From Limonium bicolor (lineage: Eukaryota > Streptophyta > Magnoliopsida > Caryophyllales > Plumbaginaceae), in the NCBI GenBank assembly GCA_023374045.1, contig CM041776.1:479001375-479065374 (forward strand): a DNA stretch of 64,000 nucleotides, read 5' to 3'. Numbering within the stretch: position 1 is the first letter of the stretch; each line of letters starts with the position of its first letter. A program made the translations under genes and the position numbers. Of this stretch, positions 56,422 through 64,000 are shown in pieces. The notes under the pieces are model-generated. The model ran no database searches. It was given only the letters and a program-made list of their open reading frames with translations, and was not told the origin of the DNA.

Positions 56422-58428
56422 CCCCTAGGATTGTCAGTCCGTCTCCTGACAACTTATGTCTAAACTGGGTGTTAGTTTCAAACCCTTGTGTTTCTGTCAC
56501 GTTATCCCGTTCAACTATCGTTGATCCATACATCCCTCAAGGATTGCTCCTAGTGTTACTAAGTTATGCCATTACCTCTGGCTTGCACTTATTGGTACGT
56601 CAAAATAAACTACGCGCTTTGCGTTCTAGCCGAGTTTACTATCCTTCTTCTATGAAGGTCGATATCCCCTGGTAATCCAAGTGTTCATTCCGAGAGTAGA
56701 GTTTCATCCCGTTCGTTCCACGTTAACATGTCCATATCAGGCATATGCCTTACTATATATAGGCTGGGTCATCGTACCAGCTATTATGTTCATCCCTGAG
56801 GATCCTTAAGGCACATGCAATGTCTTTACATAACAGTCTGTGCACTTCGCACTTCCTGACTCTTAAAATTTCCTTGAATTGAATTCACTAATTCCTTAGT
56901 CTCGTTAACTTAACTGAGTTCCTTTACTCAACCATTCTCGGTAATCGGTTGCTCTTGCTTGACTTTACTGCTGACCGTAGTATGGAGTCGACTACTTCCC
57001 GTGTTCCGGACTCTACTTGTATACATATGTGGGGTACCCTACTGATACATTACTACTTACCCAACTAACCCATAAGTAGGTCTGTCAGGCCCACAAGCTC
57101 CTATCGGAGTGCGGTTGTCCCACATTACAGTTGGTACACTCATAGTGTTCGTTCACACGCCTAGGTGAAGTATTCTGTTGTCAACTCCCTTATATTGTCC
57201 CGTGACAATTTGCATTCCGTGCATCCCGAACTTACTCGAGGGAGGGAAGGTTTATCCACTGCTGTATCCTTATCAACTGCCCTTGGTTTTACTGGTTTGG
57301 TTTGGAAGAAGTTAGAAGAAGTACTGGTTTGAAAAAAAATCTGGTTTTGAAAGAAAAGAGTTTGAAATAAATCTAAGCTTGAAAGAAAAATTCTCATGGT
57401 TCACAACGTCTTCTTGCCTTAACCAAATCTAGCTCCTTGCTGACTTTGACTGGTGTACCTCCAATTACAGAGGTTAGGCTATCAAGCCCTTCCACGGTTA
57501 TGATGATCCCACTTAACTTCGTGGTACTTTACCAAGTACTTTGTAGTAGTTAAAACTTTCCCGACAGCCCTGTTATAGCAGCACTTGCCATGGCAAGGGC
57601 GTCATGCTAACTGGCTTATCGGTTCAACATTTACGGTTGCGGTATTGTTTTTATCTACACTGTCGTCAGTGGCCTTGTTGGCCCTCACTTGATCTTACAT
57701 TCAAGACATTAAATCCTCTGGGTGACTTCTCACTGTCTTCACGTGTTAATCAATAACTAGGGTGTCTCCATCCTTGGAGTCCCCTTACTTAGTATTGTAT
57801 CTTCTTCGTAGCCCGTTCCACCATTTGTCGTGGTTACTGAGATCTGTCTCTTGTTTGGGTACTACGTTGTAGTTCCTTAGCGGTTGGTATACCGTGGGTG
57901 TATCATTTAACAACTGTGGTCCGTAGACACTCGTCTCGGGTTTCATTAATCCACTTCCTGCTGTTGTGCACGGTTGGTGCGTTGCAAGCTGGTTGTACTC
58001 GACTGCTCAGCATGTCGACCCAGGTTGCCGGAAATTCCATTCTTCTATACACAAGATTCTTCATCTTCGCCATTAAATAACGGTTAACATTGTTCAGATG
58101 GAAACCGTCTCCGGGATTCCCACTTTTCGGGATCTACCGTATGACAGGTTCTTCGTACCTTAGAGGTACTTAAAACAGCAGATCGGGTATTCCCGAGTAT
58201 GAGAGGACTTTCATCTCCCTGGCGTTGTTTCCCAAGTTATAAAACAGGAAATTGTGGAGGGGCAGGAAGGATATAGTAGGTTTCCAGGTACACACTGGTA
58301 ATTCCTAACTAGCGTATCTCTCACGCTATCACTCAACCCTTAACCCAAAGTACTTAAATCCCAACTCGGTACTTCCTAAGCTCGGTAATTCAGTCATCAG
58401 AGCGATACTTCGCTCTGATACCACTTTT
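56422..58428 (-). other. E3 internal region 2, right part
   Basis: Begins with the right target duplication CCCCT of E5 (56422-56426) and is collinear with about 23468-25459 of internal 1. It ends with a tRNA-Met primer site (58412-58423) inside a 10-bp-arm hairpin (58396-58419). No gene was found. Confidence 0.88.
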
Positions 58429-61400
58429 TGTAACACCCCATCCAACAACAACACACTTAACAACAACCTGCAGCGGAAAACATACTTCATCACATTACTT
58501 AACTCGTTGGTGTTACACGCTGTTAACCACCCATGTGGCTAACAAGGCTATTACATAAACATTGCACCGGTCTGATGGACTAGATTCCCGAGCGACTACA
58601 CATTATTGTCCCTTTCCAATGACAACAACAACAACATCCACCTTTCAACTGTACCGAGTATTCACAAACTAATGCCGATGACAATTTCGGTCTTACTACA
58701 CCTATTGTACATATATAATTTAAAAGATTACCCATGTACAAACGACCACCCTGTCCTACTCTCGAACGGCATCCAGCTCCTTGTACCTGAAATAGGAAAA
58801 AGAAGATAAAAGGGTGGCCCCCCAGGGGCTCAGCACCTTTGCTGGTATGGTAATCCCGCAGCCCGCATGCTACCGGGCCACGCACAACTAATTGTCGTCT
58901 TAGCATACGGTTGATTATATTTGAATCATGCATGTAAACGATCAACACACAAGACATAACATTCCACCACGATGGCTCAACAAAACAGCCAACGCATCTA
59001 TACTTAACAAATCACTCCTTGTTTTCCTTAACCCTAGGGTGTTTCTCCTCTGAGGGAGCTACTTCCTTAATAGACGTTACTTACCCATTAATCGGGTTAT
59101 CCTTAAACGCCTCTTACAATAAACTGGAATTCATATCCATGATCCACATACTCCACATCTTAACAACATATCACATCACATCGCAATAATAATTGCAGCA
59201 CAAAAATAATACATACATAGCGGGAACGGTTCCCTTTATGAACCGGGCCAAACATAGTCAGTTCACTTGTAGCCTAGAGAATGTTGCCAGACTCATGATA
59301 AGCTTGTTACATAACTCGTTACCGTCTCGTTAAATGAACGGATAACTTAACACAAGGTGCCTCGGATATAGTGATCCAAGCACACAAACAAACATAAACA
59401 TAGTATGCCCCTATGGCCCGACGTGAGTCAGTAAAGTAGCCTTGGTTAAGCTAAAGGGAAGGTTGGAAACCAAATTGGAAAACAACCATAACATTCAAAG
59501 AGAATCGAACCGGTTATGACATCGACTCCCATACTCACACGCGTGGCCGGAACAGACCGGACTCCTCACTTCCCCTTAGCACTTGTTAGAAGTTCAACAT
59601 TGAACTCAATAAACAATCACAAACATTGGGTTAAGTCTTGTTAGACACACACACAAGGGAAGAGAGAGTCATACATTCACACACAAACATCACATGACTA
59701 ACTCATGCATAGCCGTGGTTAGAACGTTCCTTGGGTCGGAACGTTATTACCGGATACCGTTCTCTTACGTTTACCTAATAATGGTTAACTAGCCTTCTGT
59801 GCGCATTCGAGGTTACCGGTATCGGTACGCAACATACAACAACAATAACGACTGTAAACTTGTTTCATGATTTATCTTATAACGTGGCAAACATACAGAA
59901 AAACACATTGGCATACAAGCCGGTGTAATCCGGTAGGACACGGGTTGCAAGAAAACCATACCTGTCACCGGAGTCCACTCTATCATGTCCACTTATGTTC
60001 CTCGAACCATTCTCGAACAACTGGTAATATTGCATTTACTTTTATTACATCAGGGTAACATGGTTGTTTAAAGTCTAATGCTCATAACTTATCCCCGTTA
60101 ACTAGTTAAATAACTTCACATTTTTAACTTTTTTTACTATACATTTTAATACAACTTTTCCCCCACTAAATTGTCATTATAACTCACTTAACATGTCCTT
60201 AACAATCTTATAACATCATTACTTAATAACCCCCATCATCCTATAACCTTAAACAATGTTTTTGGTCCGACCGACCTTACACAAGGTCGGTCCATTCCAG
60301 AACATATTACCGTCAAAAATTCTACTCCGACCGACCTTGCAAGTTCGGTCCACAAGGTCGGTCTATTCCCGAGAGTTTTTCCCCTTTGAAAACTCAGGCC
60401 CGACCGATCTTGGCAAGTTCGGTCCCAAGTTCGGTCGATTCCAGGGACTCAATTCGTACCCAAAATACAAGCCCGACCGACCTTGCAAGTCCGGTCCCCA
60501 AGGTCGGTCCATTCCAGAAACTCTTCCCGGTAGTGTAAACTGAGCTCGACCGACCTTGCAGGTCCGGTCCCTAAGGTCGGTCGGCTCCCGACCTTTGTTT
60601 CTAAATTCCCATTTGACTCCAAACTTCACCTCATGTATCCTAGTATGTTCTAACCTCATTTGGGCACCACAAATACACCTTTAGCCATGTACTAAACTCC
60701 TTAAATCACACACCAAAACCATCTTTATCATTCCACAAATTTCTTCCAAATCCCTAGCACTTGGAATGTTTTCTCCCTAGGATTTCTAAGTGGTATTTCA
60801 CCTATAATGACCACTATACCAAGGTGTTTCCTCTACACCTTAACATCATCTCCCAAGCATCTTTTCTTACTAACTAAATTTCCTTGTTCACACTTAGCCT
60901 TCACAAGGCATTATTTTTCCTTTGATCACCAAAACTTGCACAAGACTTAGCATTTCATACAACATAACTTTGGTGTGTTTACAACACCCATTTGATTTCT
61001 AAATCCTCCAAGACTATGCCCAAGGCATCATAACACTTAAGAACACCATATTTCACTTGTTTCACCATCTTAACACTTAACAAATTCCTAATACTTCCTA
61101 GTTCACTAAAACTCATTTAAGCACTTAGAACTTCTTATACATTATCCAAATTTTTTTGCCATGGGTTCTCCTAGCATATTGTCATACCAAAACACATTGT
61201 TTTTCGCCATTAAACATTCAATAACACCCAAATCCATCAAGAACCTTCTCACACACAAAACTTCGCCAAATTACACTACATCACAATATAGTGCATAATC
61301 AAATTGCTTGGCACTTAGGCCCTTAAATAACATGGCTCTTAGGCCCTTAAATTGCATAACCTTAAACACTGAATTTCCCACATATATATTGCCTTTGACC

Positions 61401-63010
61401 TGCAAATACACTCAACAATACATACGCCCTTAACAAACTCCTTGAAAGCATTTTACTAGCTCATTTGCCATTGGCTCCTTAGGTATTTTATTAAGCAAAT
61501 CAAGCTCATTTTTCTTAGGCATTTAAACCACATTGAGATAGTTTGTTTACCTCTTTTCTTCAAGATTTTTACTTGAACACTCTTGTTCTTCCTTGTTTGG
61601 AAATCGGCAAGAGTACTTGGCTACTTGTCAATGCTCTAATCAATACACAAGTAAAACCAATGAGCATTCAAGCTTCATGCTTAAACTTATTTACAAACCC
61701 TAGGTTATATATATTGCCTTTACACATTAGAATAGTTGTTTTACCTTGGAATAAAAGAGAGCTTGAACAAGCATCAAGAGAGGACTCCTCCTTGTCCTTT
61801 AAAGATTGAAATGGAGCTATGGAAAACAAGAGGAGACACCATTAATGGTGAATTTTCGGACATGTAATGAAAATGAAGGAAATGTTGTTTTCTTTGGTTT
61901 CACCTCTTACCTTGAAGCAAAGGTGATCAACAAGGCATAAAAATATAGACTCAAGCTCCTTCCATGGAAGTTCTCCTTGGCACCGAAATGGTGGTTTGAA
62001 GATTTGAAAGGAGGAAAATGAAGAGCTTGCTCCAACTAGAAGAATGGTGGTCTTGAAATTGGATTTGGACCATGGAGCTAGAAGATACAAGCATTCAAGG
62101 ATGGAGATGATATGTTTTTGCTGTAGCAAAACGATTTCAAGAAGGGAGGATGAAGAAGGCTACGGTGGTGAGTGAAGGAAATAAGAGAATGAAGTGAGAG
62201 AGTACTCTTGTTTAGATATTTATGTAATAAAGTAGAATAGTACTTTACTTTATGTCTTCCTTTCTTAATTGATTTGCAAATGGTGGTGACTCACCTTACA
62301 AAAACCGCCCCCTTATATTACTTAGGGGTGTTTTGTCTTTGTTGACCAATTAACTTACTTATATTGACTTATGTCATAAACTAGCATATTTTGTTAGTTA
62401 CTATTCACAAAAACAAGGCACATACTTGTGAATTTTTGATTTCCCATTGATTTAGACTTCCAATGTGATACTAAGTAGTACAATGTTAATTAAAGAGTAA
62501 TGATGGACATTTAGCCATTCAAAACTCATTTACAAGACAATTTTTTCAAAAATGTGCTTTAAGACTCCTTAAAGCACATTTTGTATTTTAACTTGTTTTC
62601 AAGCTTGGTTTTCTTTAGTAACTGATTTAATATGTTCATTAACATATTTATAAGGTATAGGTATGACCTTTAGGTCTTATACAAATTTATCCCAAGCTTA
62701 GAGCACATTTTTGCCCATATTAACTTTAAGGTATTTATTTGTGTTTTGTTTGGTTTAATTGTCTACCAAGTTTCCTAAGGACTTAATTAGCCTTATTAAA
62801 TCATAATTGAATATTATTTAGTCTTGGTAGGTTCTTTGGGTCCCAACCAAGTTCACTCCAAGCTTAGAGCATGTTTTTGCTCGAGCTGTGTCTTAGTGCT
62901 TTATTGTGTTTACTACGGTTTAAATTGTTCACTGATGTTTCTAAGGCACTTTTAGCCTTTATATACATAGTTTAATGTTTAAACAACATATCAAGGTTTG
63001 GGGTATTTCA
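58429..63010 (-). repeat. E3 LTR_C (4582 bp)
   Basis: Right outer LTR, TGTAACACC...GGGGTATTTCA, followed by TGAGG. It holds the double hairpin (58817-58845), palindromic units (60266-60592) and U3 hairpin (62549-62582). ORFs at 60363-60659 and elsewhere recur in LTR_A and LTR_B only because the LTRs are copies. Confidence 0.95.
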
Positions 63011-63015
63011 TGAGG
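63011..63015. repeat. Right target site duplication of E3 (TGAGG)
   Basis: Pairs with 16056-16060. Confidence 0.92.
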
Positions 63016-63524
63016 TGTCCAACTGCTCACTGAAAAGTTGATTCATTAGATCCATGAATTTTGCTGGTGCGTTTGGCAAATCGAATGGCATGACGGTGAA
63101 TTCGTAGTGGCCATATCTGGTGCGGAATACCGTTTCTCAATGTCTTGCTCTCTGATAGCAATCTGATGATACCCAGAACAGAGGTCGATCTTGGAGAAGA
63201 CTAAGGCTCCTTTCAGCTGGTCGAATAGGTCGTCGATACGTGGCAATGGTATTTATTTTTACTGTAACCGCATTCAACTCGCGGAAGTCAATACAAAGTC
63301 GGGGACTAATACCGTCCTTTCTTCACAAAGAGGACCGGTGCTCCCCATGGTGATACGCTCGGGCATATGAACCCTTTGTCGAGAAGGTCTCGTAACTGCT
63401 CTTTTAACTCTGTCATTTCTGCAGGTGTCATGTGGTACGGTGCCCTAGCAATGGGACCAGTACCTGGCAAGAGGTCAATCTCAAACTCTACTGCTCTTCG
63501 AGGTGGCATACCAGGCAGCTCCTT
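63011..63524 (-). pseudogene. pol: E2 pol, upstream part of reverse transcriptase, cut by E3 and by the gap
   Basis: Frames at 63306-63509 ([31 protein letters not shown]) and 63046-63246 ([26 protein letters not shown]) are the first half of Gypsy RT, broken by frameshifts at about 63130-63145, 63245-63260 and 63318. The stretch leads leftwards into the segment just before the catalytic motif, which resumes at 16060 on the other side of the 46.95-kb insertion. Protease, gag and the 5' LTR should lie beyond the gap. Confidence 0.9.
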
Positions 63525-64000
63525 NNNNNNNNNNNNNNNNNNNNNNNNNNNNNNNNNNNNNNNNNNNNNNNNNNNNNNNNNNNNNNNNNNNNNNNNNNNN
63601 NNNNNNNNNNNNNNNNNNNNNNNNNNNNNNNNNNNNNNNNNNNNNNNNNNNNNNNNNNNNNNNNNNNNNNNNNNNNNNNNNNNNNNNNNNNNNNNNNNNN
63701 NNNNNNNNNNNNNNNNNNNNNNNNNNNNNNNNNNNNNNNNNNNNNNNNNNNNNNNNNNNNNNNNNNNNNNNNNNNNNNNNNNNNNNNNNNNNNNNNNNNN
63801 NNNNNNNNNNNNNNNNNNNNNNNNNNNNNNNNNNNNNNNNNNNNNNNNNNNNNNNNNNNNNNNNNNNNNNNNNNNNNNNNNNNNNNNNNNNNNNNNNNNN
63901 NNNNNNNNNNNNNNNNNNNNNNNNNNNNNNNNNNNNNNNNNNNNNNNNNNNNNNNNNNNNNNNNNNNNNNNNNNNNNNNNNNNNNNNNNNNNNNNNNNNN
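63525..64000. other. Assembly gap (N)
   Basis: 476 unknown bases to the end of the window. Confidence 1.

Larger units (their letters stand above)
16061..63010 (-). mobile_element. E3: compound three-LTR retroelement, non-autonomous, host of E4 and E5
   Basis: Order: LTR_A (16061-20607), internal 1 (20608-25459), LTR_B (25460-30004), internal 2 (30005-58428, interrupted by E4 and E5), LTR_C (58429-63010). Each internal region has its polypurine tract at the left and a tRNA-Met primer site at the right, so both units run on the minus strand and share LTR_B. The outer LTRs are flanked by TGAGG; LTR_B has no duplication of its own. This is the product expected from unequal recombination between LTRs, or from recombination during reverse transcription. 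The internals are about 4.8 kb and contain no recognisable RT, RNase H or integrase. Confidence 0.9.

Overview
The window looks like repeat-packed nuclear DNA of a flowering plant. No host gene, rRNA, tRNA or CRISPR array was recognised. Almost every base belongs to one of five LTR retroelements or one hAT-type DNA transposon, inserted inside one another. Support for a plant comes from Ty3/Gypsy polyproteins with a Tekay/Del-like C-terminal chromodomain region, primer sites matching plant initiator tRNA-Met and tRNA-Arg, very long (4.0-4.65 kb) LTRs, and a captured plant-type ALKBH1-like gene. The species cannot be named. The last 476 positions (63525-64000) are an assembly gap.

Layout. E2 is an old minus-strand Gypsy element, visible as pol fragments at 13849-16060 and 63011-63524, and acts as the outer host. 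E1 (start off-window to 13848, minus strand) sits in the end of E2's pol. E3 is a 46.95-kb block (16061-63010) inserted in E2's reverse transcriptase beside the catalytic motif, with target duplication TGAGG. It has the order LTR_A, internal, LTR_B, internal, LTR_C, a compound element with three LTRs. Its second internal region carries E4 (32427-47623, plus strand, TSD TTACA) and E5 (48099-56421, minus strand, TSD CCCCT). E4 in turn holds a 1062-bp hAT-like element (37509-38570, TSD GTCGAGAA).

The most interesting element is E1. Between its gag and protease lies an intact 238-codon reading frame for an AlkB-type Fe(II)/2-oxoglutarate dioxygenase closest to plant ALKBH1-like proteins, with every catalytic residue in place. 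The gag region contains two short introns whose removal keeps the reading frame. From a third splice donor, two acceptors of the same phase lead either into the AlkB exon, which has its own stop and an AATAAA signal, or past it into protease-RT. This suggests that alternative splicing chooses between Gag-AlkB and Gag-Pol. The model is inferred from sequence alone.

E3 and E4 share LTR architecture with E1 but show no recognisable reverse transcriptase, so they look non-autonomous and were probably mobilised in trans by E1/E2-like elements. Across E1, E3 and E4 several RNA- or DNA-level structures recur with different sequences: a hairpin next to each polypurine tract, a hairpin that buries the primer-binding site, a double hairpin before a strong splice acceptor in the LTR leader, and a 15-bp-arm hairpin near the outer LTR end. 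E5 is a large non-autonomous derivative (LARD-like) with a tRNA-Arg primer site and an interior made of successive tandem repeats. Differences between recent copies are dominated by single-base indels, often in homopolymers, so some frameshifts may be assembly errors.
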